NCBI GenBank assembly: GCA_020344755.1
Contig: CP070829.1
Coordinates: 398,001 to 462,000, forward strand
DNA length: 64,000 nucleotides
Reading direction: 5' to 3'
From: Gemmatimonadales bacterium
GTDB lineage: Bacteria > Gemmatimonadota > Gemmatimonadetes > Longimicrobiales > Gaopeijiaceae
Part shown: positions 53,660 through 62,504 of the stretch, one piece after another
Layout of the letters: each line of letters begins with the position of its first letter
Position numbering within the stretch: position 1 is the first letter of the stretch
Notes under the pieces: model-generated
What the model was told of the DNA's origin: nothing
The model's input: only the letters and a program-made list of their open reading frames with translations
Databases searched by the model: none
Made by a program: the position numbers and the translations under genes

Positions 53660-54361
53660 CTAGGAAGCCGAGCCCCCAGCCGCGTCGAGATGGGCCCGGG
53701 CAGAAGGCGTCTGACGCCCCACGATGGCGGGAGCTTCCTGGACCAGGGCGTCGTTGGTCAGGGCATCCACCATGAAGAGGGCGAAGTCGACCCGTCGGGT
53801 CCGATTGCTGGCCAGCACCGGATCCCCGACGTGCCGACTCCACAGCGGAAGGCCCTGGCTCTCCCCCTCCTCGAGATCGCTCCCGCGGACCACGGTCCAA
53901 CGTCGATCGCTGGCGAAGATGCGTCGGCAGGCCTCCACCTGGTCGTCGATGTCGAAGATCCTGAAGATCCGGGCCAACCGCGCGAGGATCGGCACCAGCC
54001 AGCGGAGCTGCCAGGAGTATTCGTCCTTGCCGTCCCGCGTGATGTGCCACCCGGCGGAGAAGATCAGGCGGGCCTCAGGATCGGCGTGGTCCAGGACGGC
54101 CTGCGCCGTGCCCGTCGAGTATCCGTGAATGCCCCACGGAACCAGGACGGTCAGGACGCCGTCGCATCCGGCCACCGCACGTCCGATGACTTCGGGATCG
54201 TTGGTCCGCCCCGGAATGACCGTCATGCGTCCCTCGAACTCCTGCAGCTTCCCCACGCTCTCGGACCTGCAGACACCCACGACTTCGTAACCCCGGTCGA
54301 GGGCGTGGCGAACCATGTACTTCCCGAGCTTTCCGGAAGCGCCGACGATGCAGACCCTCAT
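53660..54361 (-). CDS. NAD(P)-binding epimerase-like protein
   Basis: A 233-residue Rossmann protein of the atypical SDR (NmrA/NAD(P)H-binding) group. The dinucleotide motif is CIVGASGKLGKYMVRHAL (G-x-x-G-x-x-G), followed by GVCRSESVG, VIPGRTNDPEVIGRAVAG and FSAGWHITRD. The usual active-site Y-x-x-x-K is not obvious, so a regulatory or reductase role is equally possible. It could sense redox state. The N-terminal core is complete; length is normal for the group. Confidence 0.8.
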   Translation of the reverse strand: MRVCIVGASGKLGKYMVRHALDRGYEVVGVCRSESVGKLQEFEGRMTVIPGRTNDPEVIGRAVAGCDGVLTVLVPWGIHGYSTGTAQAVLDHADPEARLIFSAGWHITRDGKDEYSWQLRWLVPILARLARIFRIFDIDDQVEACRRIFASDRRWTVVRGSDLEEGESQGLPLWSRHVGDPVLASNRTRRVDFALFMVDALTNDALVQEAPAIVGRQTPSARAHLDAAGGSAS

Positions 54362-54558
54362 TGGAACGACTCCTCCGTTGGTTCTTCCAGGGAAGACTCA
54401 CGACCCCCGCCGGGGGGACCCGGCCCAAGATACGAGCCCGAGGGGTGTTGGCCCATCCGAACAGGGGGTTCGCGGATGCCATCGACGAGATCCTGGCGCC
54501 GTCAGGGCCAAGAACCGCCAGCTGACCGACCCACGTTGCCCTCCGAATCCTCGGGGGG

Positions 54559-55797
54559 CTACGAACCCGCCAGCCGCACCAGGCCGAACCACTCCTCCAC
54601 GTCATCCGGGTCCTGCGTGAACGAGTCTTCGAGCCCGAACTTCCACCAGGCGTCCAGGAGCTCATGGATGACGACCCCAGCCAGCGGCTCACGGGCCGTC
54701 GCCACGTCTTCCAGCGCCTGCACCAGACCCGTGGCCTGTTCGAACTCGGTGTTCCCGCCGTACCCGTAGTTTGGCGGCCCGAGGTGCGGTGCGTTCGGCG
54801 AGACGCTCAGGCCGGTCTCGGTCACCAGGAGGGGGACCTCGGGATGCCTGGCCTTGAGCTCCTCCACCCACCCCTGGAGGAACGTCCCCGAGACGCTGCC
54901 GGCCGTGGTACCCGGCCGCAGGTACGGGATGTCGTACGGGTAGACGTTGTGGCTTCTGAAGTCCAGGAAGGGGGTGTCGATCAGATCGGCGGTTCGAATC
55001 TGGTTCGCGTAGGAGACCAGGTGCGTGACGCCGTAGTTGTCCTCTTCGTACTGCTTCAGGTAGTCCGCGATCTCGGCGAGGAAGACCTCGGCCGCGTTCA
55101 GGCCCGGGCCGGTTCGGACATGCCGCCCCTCGTAGCGATCCAGGCCCGGGTGTGTGGCGTTCGTTGCGAGAATCGTGCTTTCACTGATCTCGTTCCCCAC
55201 CAGGTAGGCGATCAGGGGCGCAGACCCGTTCGGGAAGACCCCGTGAATGCGATCCACGACGCTCCGAATGTAGGCACGGGTCGACTCCTTGAAGCCGGGA
55301 TCGTGCAGGTCGTCCACCTCCGTGCCGATCCAGATGGTCTGGATGAAGTGCAGCGAGCCGATCCGGGCGAGAGCCTCGTAGGCGTAGCGGGGAGCACCCC
55401 AGAAGCGAACCGTGTTGGCACCCATGTCGGCGATCTGTTCCAGATCCCGGTCGATGCTGTTCCGGAGCTTCTCGGGAAGGCTCCACGCCGTCTCGGACTC
55501 CCACGGCAGGTACCCTGGATAGCCGGGCACGTAGACCACCCCCCGGATCTCGAAGGGCTCCCCGTCCTTCAGGATGCGGTCGGCTCCCACGGTGAACGTG
55601 CCTCCCGCGAGTCCAGGTGACCCACTCCAGCGCGCCCGGATTGACGCGTACGCCGGCCGAGGCTGGGTGAGGAACGCCGGAGGCGGGGCCAAGTCGTCCG
55701 GGTCCGGCCCCGCGGGACCACCCGATTCGGAGCATCCTGTAGCCCCCAACGCCAGGACGGACGTGATACCCAGGAGTCGACGGACCGCCGGGCTCAC
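54559..55797 (-). CDS. Lipoprotein glycoside hydrolase, TIM-barrel type (GH2/GH5-like)
   Basis: A 412-residue lipoprotein starting with GTG, signal LLGITSVLALGATGC. The mature domain FEIRGVVYVPGYPGYLPWE ... DLEQIADMGANTVRFWG is a GH-A clan (beta/alpha)8 barrel. Acid/base Glu203 is in YLVGNEIS and the nucleophile Glu327 in LLVTETGLSV. Sequence resembles GH2 TIM-barrel or beta-glucanosyltransferase-like families. It would work outside the cytoplasm on a glycan. No partner enzymes or transporter nearby. Confidence 0.78.
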   Translation of the reverse strand: MSPAVRRLLGITSVLALGATGCSESGGPAGPDPDDLAPPPAFLTQPRPAYASIRARWSGSPGLAGGTFTVGADRILKDGEPFEIRGVVYVPGYPGYLPWESETAWSLPEKLRNSIDRDLEQIADMGANTVRFWGAPRYAYEALARIGSLHFIQTIWIGTEVDDLHDPGFKESTRAYIRSVVDRIHGVFPNGSAPLIAYLVGNEISESTILATNATHPGLDRYEGRHVRTGPGLNAAEVFLAEIADYLKQYEEDNYGVTHLVSYANQIRTADLIDTPFLDFRSHNVYPYDIPYLRPGTTAGSVSGTFLQGWVEELKARHPEVPLLVTETGLSVSPNAPHLGPPNYGYGGNTEFEQATGLVQALEDVATAREPLAGVVIHELLDAWWKFGLEDSFTQDPDDVEEWFGLVRLAGS

Positions 55798-55854
55798 CCG
55801 ATCACCACCCTTCGCCCGGCGGGTCCGGAACTCCAGAACTGCAATCCGACGGCC

Positions 55855-56346
55855 CTACGTCCCGAGGGTGTCGGGCGCCGATGCCGCCTGGAAGCCGCCA
55901 GCGGCGAATCGCCACTGCCCCGAGTCCTCCCTCTTCACCACCCACAGGACGTTCCCTCTCTGGATCCGCGGCTCGCCATCTGCCGCCGTGTAGTGATTGT
56001 TGATCTCCGTCCAGGCGTATGCCAGGTCCCCCTGACCATCAATGCGCATCACCGTCGATGTCACGTCGGAATAGGTGTAGTCGTCCCAGAAGCCGGAGAT
56101 CATCTCCTGGGCGGCTTCTCGGCCCACCACCGCGTTCACCCGCATCTCGACATAGTCGTCGGCGTAGAGCGGCGCGGTCGTCGTGGGGTCACCGTCGCTC
56201 CACGAGGCGTCCCACTGGCCGATGAGCGCCCGAATCGCCGCCTCGTCTTCGGGTGTCAGTGCCGCAGGGGCGTCCGGAGCCTCCGGTGCAGGGGCACAGC
56301 CAGCCACGGCCACCATCAACAACAGCGCGGAGAAGAGCCCTTTCAT
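55855..56346 (-). CDS. SnoaL/DUF4440-type lipoprotein
   Basis: A 163-residue protein with AGGAGG before ATG 56346. The signal MKGLFSALLLMVAVAGC has lipobox VAGC. The mature part ALTPEDEAAIRALIGQWDASWSDGDPTTTAPLYADDYVEMR is the opening of an NTF2-like (DUF4440/SnoaL) fold, ending with VVKREDSGQWRFAAGGF. These cone-shaped proteins bind small ligands. It is divergent from the small membrane protein at 56625 and shares its promoter region. Confidence 0.82.
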   Translation of the reverse strand: MKGLFSALLLMVAVAGCAPAPEAPDAPAALTPEDEAAIRALIGQWDASWSDGDPTTTAPLYADDYVEMRVNAVVGREAAQEMISGFWDDYTYSDVTSTVMRIDGQGDLAYAWTEINNHYTAADGEPRIQRGNVLWVVKREDSGQWRFAAGGFQAASAPDTLGT

Positions 56347-56556
56347 GAGGTCCTCCTGGCCCACGAGGGTGGGAGGGTCATTCGGGGATGATGGGGGTCG
56401 AACCCGAGGCCTCGCAAGCTCCTCTCGCCTCGGTGAACACCCACAACAGTCCGGACTTTGGCGTCGATTGAGCGACGCCCCGGGGACCGCGAGGCCACGG
56501 TCCGGGTGCCGGCGGACGCGCCCCCGCAGCCTCTTCTGCCAATCGTCCCGACATTT

Positions 56557-56575
56557 TACTTTGCGACACAAAGTA
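56557..56575 (+). promoter_or_regulatory. Palindromic element, copy 1
   Basis: Inverted repeat with 7-bp arms (TACTTTG / CAAAGTA) and centre CGACA, 49 nt before the start at 56625. The 18-base core TACTTTGCGACACAAAGT recurs exactly at 61861-61878 before the paralogous gene, so it is probably a specific operator. Confidence 0.8.
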
Positions 56576-56624
56576 GTAGGGCGTTCGTGCCGGTACATAT
56601 CGATCCAGGTGCAATGGAGGTGGC

Positions 56625-57068
56625 ATGAGCAAGTGGCTCAGACGGATCCGGGGCGCCATTGGCATGGGACTGACCTGGGGGCTCGCCTGGTTCAGCGCAG
56701 GCATGGTCCTGCTCTTCATTGTCGGCTTCGGCGCTGCGGATGTGCCGTTTCCCCTGGGATTCGGTCTCCTGGGTTTCCTCGCCGGGGTGACCTTCTCCGG
56801 GGTCCTGGGGCTCGCTGAGGGCCGGCGCACCTTCGACGAAATGTCCCTCCCGCGCTTCGCGGCGTGGGGTGGCCTGGGAGGGGTCCTCCTGTCGGTCCTC
56901 TTCATTCTGGTGGCAGGGCTCGGAGGGGATCTCCTCCTGGTCCTGGGCCCCGTGTTCGGCTTGGCAGGCGCCGGCTGCGCCGCAGGCTCGCTGGCTCTCG
57001 CCCGGCAGGCGGACGACCGGTCACTCGCGGGGTCCAGGGGGGATGACCTCCTCGGAGACGGGAGCTGA
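56625..57068 (+). CDS. Small membrane protein (paralogue of 61943-62458)
   Basis: A 147-residue protein with GGAGG before the ATG. It opens with a basic helix (WLRRIRGAIG), followed by about four spans (GLTWGLAWFSAGMVLLFIVGFG; PFPLGFGLLGFLAGVTFSGVLGL; GGLGGVLLSVLFILVAGLG; LGPVFGLAGAGCAAGSLAL). The loop EGRRTFDEMSLPRFAAWG aligns with GRRRRFDELSLPAVAAWG in the paralogue. Family unknown. It lies behind the same palindrome as the paralogue, suggesting a common regulator. Confidence 0.7.
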   Translation: MSKWLRRIRGAIGMGLTWGLAWFSAGMVLLFIVGFGAADVPFPLGFGLLGFLAGVTFSGVLGLAEGRRTFDEMSLPRFAAWGGLGGVLLSVLFILVAGLGGDLLLVLGPVFGLAGAGCAAGSLALARQADDRSLAGSRGDDLLGDGS

Positions 57069-57274
57069 CCAACGGCTATACGAGGCCCACTCTCCTGCAG
57101 CCCTTCGGCAGGCTCCGTCCGCCTTGCCGCGGCACGCAACGTCACGAGCGAACCCCGGGTCGAACCGGTACGGGAGCGCAGCGCCCGGGACGAGGCGGTC
57201 GCGGGAGTTGCCGGCCCCCGGCAACGTCGATCTCGGCCCCGGGAAGGGGCCGTCACACAGCGGGAGGTGTCGAA

Positions 57275-58555
57275 GTGAAACGCGCTCTGGAGCGTCTCGT
57301 GGCCTGCGCTGTCCTCCTGGGCGCCGCGTCGTGTGTCGGAGAGCGAGGATCCCGCGCAGCGGGTCCCGACAAGGGCGATTCGACCGCGATTCAGGTACTC
57401 GTGGTCGGGACCGTTCACGATCAGCACGGCCGAAACCCCAACTACACCTACGAGGATGTCGTCCGGATCGTCGACACTTTCGATCCAGATGTGGTGTGCG
57501 TGGAAATCCGCCCTGACGACTTCCGGCGAGTTCCGTATCTCAAGGAGATGATGCTAGCCACCGTCTGGGGGGCATCGAAGGGCCGGGAGACGTGTGCCTT
57601 CGACTGGTATGACGGGACGACCCGCCGGATTCGGCGCGAGTTGGCGGAGACACCCGAGTACGTCGAGAAGGAGCGGGAGTTCCAGGAACTGATCGCCTCC
57701 AACCCGATCACCGTTCCCTTCGAGGAACGCTACGGTGACTACTGGTCGGGAGAGATGGACTACCGCTTCTACAACGGCTCGGAGTACAACCGGTACTTCG
57801 AGGAATGGTACCGGCTGTCGCTCGCCGTCTATGGTGACGACCCCTTGAATCTCTACTACGAGAGCCGCAATCGCCGCATGATGGACCAGGCGTGGGAGGT
57901 GATCCGTCGGTTCCCCGGGAGGAGAGTGGCGCTCCTCACCGGCACGGAGCACAAGCACTACTTCGACCGCGACTTGGGTTCCCGAGACGGCGTCCAGCTC
58001 ATCCGCCTGGAGGATCTCCTCCCCCTGACCACGGCACCGCTAGACCCTTCGGTCGAGGCTTTCCTCCTGGAAGAGAACGACCTGCCCTACTACCTGGAGG
58101 GCTTCCCGGAAGACACGACGCGCTACTACAGCGGGAAGGTCACCAATCTCATCCACGGTCCGAACATGGACTGGCGGCCCGAGATCATCCCGACGCGAAA
58201 CATCGAGGTCGCCGGGCTGGTGCTCGCGCGCTGGCGCGCCTCGCAGGCCGAGTCACCCCGGCTCCTTCTCGACGAGGGGTGGCAACACTTCCTGGCTGGG
58301 GATTGTCCCGGAGCGATCGAGCACCTCCTGCCCCTGACCGGCGCGATCGAACGCGGCGAAGTCGACGACCTCTTCGTACGAGCCTACGCCTACCGGAACC
58401 TCGGTTGGTGCCACGACCTCCTCGGCGACCGAGACTCCGCGCTCGAGGCGTATTCGAGCGTCCGGCGTATCACGGCGGGAACTCGAATGGAGCGGAGCGC
58501 CGAGCCGATGCTGCGGGACGTGGAATCCACGCCTTTCGTGTGGGACGCCTCCTGA
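57275..58555 (+). CDS. TraB/ChaN-like lipoprotein with C-terminal TPR
   Basis: A 426-residue protein starting GTG 57275 (GGGAGG upstream). Lipoprotein-type signal VACAVLLGAASC. The core IQVLVVGTVHDQHGRNPNYTYEDVVRIVDTFDPDVVCVEIRPDDF and later LLTGTEHKHYF match the EreA/ChaN/TraB-like group (the GT-x-H and E-x-R-P motifs). Members include Tiki-type proteases and haem-binding ChaN, so function is not settled. The last 110 residues are helical, TPR-like (DDLFVRAYAYRNLGWCHDLLGDRDSALEAY). It sits inside the duplicated membrane-protein module. Confidence 0.72.
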   Translation: MKRALERLVACAVLLGAASCVGERGSRAAGPDKGDSTAIQVLVVGTVHDQHGRNPNYTYEDVVRIVDTFDPDVVCVEIRPDDFRRVPYLKEMMLATVWGASKGRETCAFDWYDGTTRRIRRELAETPEYVEKEREFQELIASNPITVPFEERYGDYWSGEMDYRFYNGSEYNRYFEEWYRLSLAVYGDDPLNLYYESRNRRMMDQAWEVIRRFPGRRVALLTGTEHKHYFDRDLGSRDGVQLIRLEDLLPLTTAPLDPSVEAFLLEENDLPYYLEGFPEDTTRYYSGKVTNLIHGPNMDWRPEIIPTRNIEVAGLVLARWRASQAESPRLLLDEGWQHFLAGDCPGAIEHLLPLTGAIERGEVDDLFVRAYAYRNLGWCHDLLGDRDSALEAYSSVRRITAGTRMERSAEPMLRDVESTPFVWDAS

Positions 58556-58615
58556 GACCTGGCTGACGGCTCAGGCTCCACGACCGGTCCCCGGTGGGTG
58601 CACCGCTCCCGCCGA

Positions 58616-59350
58616 TCAGCGTTGGAGCAGCGTGAGAATGCTGTCCACATGGGCGACGGAGCGATCCAGGACGGCCACCGTCGCCACTTCGTGGTGGGTA
58701 CGCTCGGCCAGGAGGTTCCGGAGGAGCTCGGAGTTCCGGGTAGGGATCGCCACACGCACGCGGGTCTCGGGCGTGCCCCGGGCATGCCGATCCACCCAAC
58801 CCTGGAACCGTTCCCACGCCGGCGTCAGGTCCGCCGCCTCGCGAAGCAGAGGAATCAATCGGCCTTCCGTCAGGCGTTGGGAGGTGGCCTCTTCGTTGAA
58901 GACGTCCCGGACCACCCTGGGCCAGGCCACCAGTGCGCTCCGGAGCACCGGATCTTCGATGGCCGAGATGTCCGCGGCCATCTCCAATTCCTCCAGGGTG
59001 GCGTTGGCGATGTCCAGGGTGGGGAGGCTCAGAACCGCAAGCACGAGGGTGTCGGGAATCGGAACGACCTCTTCGCTCCCCGCGGTGGCGAGACGGCTCC
59101 CGGCCTCCCGAGCCGAGCTGGCGATGAGGGAGTGGAAGTAGCGCTTCTCCAGGAGTTCTTCCCGCGCCTGTCCGAAGTCTCCCGCCAGGTTCTCGAGCTC
59201 ACTCCGCTGCCTGGCGGTCTCCTGGAGTCCGTCCCACCAGGCATCGATGGCGAAGGCCAGGAGGATGCTCCCCACGATGGCCAGCGCCTCGGCGCCGATA
59301 CGTGGCCACGAGGCACGCGGAAGGACGGGGGGGCTGGATGGATCAGACAC
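58616..59350 (-). CDS. Single-span membrane protein (paralogue of 62505-63230)
   Basis: A 244-residue protein from GTG 59350. One N-terminal span IGAEALAIVGSILLAFAIDAWWDGLQ is followed by a soluble helical domain (ETARQRSELENLAGDFGQAREELLEKRYFHSLI ... DISAIEDPVLRSALVAWPRV ... LDRSVAHVDSILTLLQR). The AFAIDAWWD motif and layout match DUF6090-like proteins and the paralogue at 62505-63230. Function unknown. Confidence 0.7.
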   Translation of the reverse strand: MSDPSSPPVLPRASWPRIGAEALAIVGSILLAFAIDAWWDGLQETARQRSELENLAGDFGQAREELLEKRYFHSLIASSAREAGSRLATAGSEEVVPIPDTLVLAVLSLPTLDIANATLEELEMAADISAIEDPVLRSALVAWPRVVRDVFNEEATSQRLTEGRLIPLLREAADLTPAWERFQGWVDRHARGTPETRVRVAIPTRNSELLRNLLAERTHHEVATVAVLDRSVAHVDSILTLLQR

Positions 59351-59546
59351 CGAGCACCTCGAGGTCAGCTGTCGGCCCGACGGGCATGCGAGTCCGGTGC
59401 CGGCCACTATGCCCAGCCTGGACCGGCCGGTGCAAGGTCCGTCCGCTGGCGGCGGCCACGTCGCCCCCCTCATGTTCTCCACTCGGGGCGCCCGGACCCT
59501 CCGGACGGCCCCGGCCCGCGGACCGGCCTCGAAAGGAGCCCTGCAG

Positions 59547-61004
59547 ATGAAGTATCCCGCCCGTCCTCCTGTCTCGTCTCTCCTCCTTCGCACCCTCCCT
59601 CTTTTGGCGGCGTGCGTCACCCTGCTCACGGACGCGGCACCCTCGTGGGCACAGGAGGTCACATTCGACCCCGAGGCGCGCCTGGCCGAGCTCGGGATCG
59701 TGCTGCCGGAGCCACCCAACCCCGTGGCGAACTATGTGAACGGGGTGCAGGCGGGAAATCTCATCTTCCTCGCGGGGAAGGGTCCTCTACGGTCCGACGG
59801 GACGGAGGTTCGCGGGAAGCTCGGCCGAGATCTCACCATCGAGGAGGGGTACGAGGCGGCACGGATCACGGCCATCAACCAGCTCGCAGTACTCAAGGCG
59901 ATGCTCGGCGATCTCTCCAGAGTGGTGCGTGTCGTGAAGGTCCTGGGGATGGTCAACGCCGATCCACAGTTCGTGGACCAGCCCGCCGTGATCAACGGCT
60001 TCTCCGACCTCATCGTGGAGGTGTTCGGGGAACGCGGACGCCACGCCCGAGCCGCGGTAGGGATGGCCACCCTTCCCCGGGGTCAGGCCGTGGAGATCGA
60101 GATGATCGTGGAGGTGGCGCCGGAGACCGCGGTGCGCTCCGCCGGCGGTGGCGAGCCGCTGGAGCTGACCTACTTCGGGGCCGCTGGGTGGCGCATCTCG
60201 GACGGGAACGTGGTCGTGCTGGTGGACCCGTGGCCGTCCCGGCTGAAGTACGGGGGCGGCGGGCACCCGGATGACGACCGTCCCGACTTCGCCCGCAGCG
60301 ACCTGGCCTGGTCCGATACCACCCTCATCGACACCCTCATCCCGGAAGCCGACTTCATCCTTGTCCAGCACGGGCACTTCGACCACCTGGGGGACGTCCC
60401 CTACATCGCCCGGAAGACCGGCGCCAGCGTGATCGGAACCGAGACCGTCATCATGATCCTGCGGGCCTACGGGGTCCCCGAGGAGCAGCTCTATGCGGTC
60501 CACGGAGGGGAGGACTACCAGTTCGACGGTTTCAGCGTCCGCGTGGTGCCCGGCCTCCATTCGGCCCTGAATGACAAGCACTACCACGACACGCGCCGAT
60601 ACGACACCCGCACCCCGCTGGAGGCGCCTCTGCGCATCGATCAGTTCATCGAGGGAGGAGCCCTGAGCTTCCTCGCACGGTTCGATCGCCACACGGTCCT
60701 CACCATGGGATCGATGAACTTCATCGAGCGGGAGTTCCAGGGACTCGAGCCGGACATCCTCCTGGCCGGGATAAACGGCTCACGCCTGGGCCTGTACGAC
60801 TACGACCGGCGACTGCTCACCGCCACGGGCTTCCCTCCGGTCGTTCTCCCCACCCACTGGGACAACTTCCGGCTGCCCTACGGCTTCTCGCAGCAGGACA
60901 ACGTCGAGCGGAACCTGCTCCCGTTCATCGAGACCGCCCAACGGGTATCCCCACAGTCGACGGTGATCACGCCCGTGCACCTGGAGCCGATTCTCGTGCG
61001 CTGA
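59547..61004 (+). CDS. Exported RidA-like domain fused to metallo-beta-lactamase domain
   Basis: A 485-residue protein; AAGGAG precedes ATG 59547. The N-terminal signal (PLLAACVTLLTDAAPSWAQ) indicates export; an LAAC could also make it a lipoprotein. Residues about 50-190 form a RidA/YjgF domain (NYVNGVQAGNLIFLAGKGPL ... HARAAVGMATLPRGQAVEIEMIVEV), with the family Arg at 168. From about 205 comes an UlaG-like metallo-beta-lactamase fold, with HGHFDHLGD (275-283) and a second ligand region GLHSALNDKHYHD. RidA with a zinc hydrolase in one exported chain is unusual. Confidence 0.9.
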   Translation: MKYPARPPVSSLLLRTLPLLAACVTLLTDAAPSWAQEVTFDPEARLAELGIVLPEPPNPVANYVNGVQAGNLIFLAGKGPLRSDGTEVRGKLGRDLTIEEGYEAARITAINQLAVLKAMLGDLSRVVRVVKVLGMVNADPQFVDQPAVINGFSDLIVEVFGERGRHARAAVGMATLPRGQAVEIEMIVEVAPETAVRSAGGGEPLELTYFGAAGWRISDGNVVVLVDPWPSRLKYGGGGHPDDDRPDFARSDLAWSDTTLIDTLIPEADFILVQHGHFDHLGDVPYIARKTGASVIGTETVIMILRAYGVPEEQLYAVHGGEDYQFDGFSVRVVPGLHSALNDKHYHDTRRYDTRTPLEAPLRIDQFIEGGALSFLARFDRHTVLTMGSMNFIEREFQGLEPDILLAGINGSRLGLYDYDRRLLTATGFPPVVLPTHWDNFRLPYGFSQQDNVERNLLPFIETAQRVSPQSTVITPVHLEPILVR

Positions 61005-61108
61005 CGTCGGGGTGCCCCGACCCCTTCCGTCGGCAGCCGGGACCTTGGCGCCCGAGGACCGTCAGCTCCGCTTCCAGGACCGAAGCCAGGCGCTCGACGG
61101 CTCTACGT

Positions 61109-61663
61109 CTACGCCAGCCAGGAGGACTGAAGCTGGGCGACAATGGCGACCAGAGTGAAAGCAACGAAAAGCACCCCGATGGCGCGGTGGACCTTCGCGT
61201 TCTCGGTCCAGGCTCCGACGAGGCCGACGGTCACCGCCGTCGCCTGCACCCCTCGTGCAGGATGGGCCAGCCCCATCCCCAGATTCACCGATGCGCTGGC
61301 TGCAGCGCTCGCACCCCAGACCGCCAGGCCCAGGAACCAGCGCCTTCGCGTCGCGAGGTAGTGGTCCTCCCAGGAGGCCACGGCTTCGGCATCCGAGGGT
61401 ACGACCGTGGCGGCGCAGTAGTAGAGCGTCCCCGGGATCAGGAGCGCGACCAGGAAACCCACGAAGGACCACTCGACCTCGGCGAGGGAGTAGAAGACCC
61501 AGAAGCTCATCGCCACCAGGAACAGGGTCGTGCCGGTCAGGATCAGGTGCGACGCGGATCGAACCTCCCTCGACAGCGCCGACGAGAGCCCTCCAATAAT
61601 CCGGAGAGCCGCCAGTGAATAGAGCAGACTGAAGGCGATCGCCAGGTATTCGAATTGCGTCAT
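61109..61663 (-). CDS. Polytopic membrane protein, unknown
   Basis: A 184-residue protein from ATG 61663 with about five spans (MTQFEYLAIAFSLLYSLAALRIIG; HLILTGTTLFLVAMSFWVFYSL; FVGFLVALLIPGTLYYCAAT; WFLGLAVWGASAAASASVNLGM; IGVLFVAFTLVAIVAQL). The soluble loop between spans 3 and 4 carries EAVASWEDHYLATRRR. No family recognised. Divergent from the second palindrome-controlled gene. Confidence 0.6.
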   Translation of the reverse strand: MTQFEYLAIAFSLLYSLAALRIIGGLSSALSREVRSASHLILTGTTLFLVAMSFWVFYSLAEVEWSFVGFLVALLIPGTLYYCAATVVPSDAEAVASWEDHYLATRRRWFLGLAVWGASAAASASVNLGMGLAHPARGVQATAVTVGLVGAWTENAKVHRAIGVLFVAFTLVAIVAQLQSSWLA

Positions 61664-61860
61664 GGAGGCAGCGGCACCTCTCCCGAATCGATCGGCGGTG
61701 GTTGGTTGTCTGATGCTCCCGCACATCATGCCAGGCTCGGGCCATGGTTCGCAAAGGAGCGCTTCGGTCCGTCCTCGGGCTACGTTGCGGAGACTCCAGG
61801 CCGGCATCATGCCCGGCCCGCTCCACATCCTTCAAGCTTGGATCCAGCCGACGGCGTTTG

Positions 61861-61878
61861 TACTTTGCGACACAAAGT
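61861..61878 (+). promoter_or_regulatory. Palindromic element, copy 2
   Basis: Same 18-base core as copy 1 (TACTTTGCGACACAAAGT), inverted arms ACTTTG/CAAAGT with centre CGACA, 64 nt before the start of the paralogous gene. Two exact copies in front of paralogues argue for a functional operator rather than chance. Confidence 0.8.
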
Positions 61879-61942
61879 GGTATCGAGGGCGCGTCGCGCC
61901 GCACCCTCGGCGGGAACCAGCGCGCACTCTGGGGAGGTCGCG

Positions 61943-62458
61943 ATGAAGGCTTGGGTGAGACGGATCCGAGGCGCCTTGGGGCTGGGAGTGACCTGGGCGG
62001 CGGTGGGCTTCTTCGCGGGAATGGTCATCGAGCTGATCCACAACCTCTGGCCCAACCCTCTCGGGGAGGCGGTGGACATCTGGCCCGCGGCACTCGCCTA
62101 TCCAGGGTTCTTCGGCGGAGTGGCCTTCGCCGCGGTACTGGGGATCGCAGGACGCCGACGCCGATTCGACGAGCTCTCTCTTCCCGCCGTCGCCGCCTGG
62201 GGCGCGCTCGGTGGCCTCGTGGTGAGCCTCATCCCCGCCATCCTGGTGGGCATCGGCTGGGCGACACCCAATGTGCCGGTGTGGCGGATCACCCTGGCCC
62301 TCGCCGGTCCGTTCACGATCGGGGGAGCCCTGGCCGCCTCGGGTTCGCTGGCCCTGGCCCGCAGGGCCGAGGACCAGGAACTCCTGGAGGGCGGCCTCGA
62401 CGTCGCCGATGCAGGGCTCTCCGAACGGGAGAAGCGGGAGCTGCTTGGGGGCGGCTGA
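61943..62458 (+). CDS. Small membrane protein (paralogue of 56625-57068)
   Basis: A 171-residue protein; GGGAGG lies 5 nt before the ATG. It opens WVRRIRGALGLGVTWAAVGFFAGMVIELIHN, near-identical in pattern to the paralogue, with about four spans and the shared loop GRRRRFDELSLPAVAAWG. The C-terminal tail is longer (RRAEDQELLEGGLDVADAGLSEREKRELLG). Family unknown. The DUF6090-like gene at 62505-63230 follows convergently 46 nt away, as in the other copy of the module. Confidence 0.7.
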   Translation: MKAWVRRIRGALGLGVTWAAVGFFAGMVIELIHNLWPNPLGEAVDIWPAALAYPGFFGGVAFAAVLGIAGRRRRFDELSLPAVAAWGALGGLVVSLIPAILVGIGWATPNVPVWRITLALAGPFTIGGALAASGSLALARRAEDQELLEGGLDVADAGLSEREKRELLGGG

Positions 62459-62504
62459 CTCCGCCGGGACCCGGCGAAGCTGATCTCGCCCTAGGCCCGC
62501 CGCC

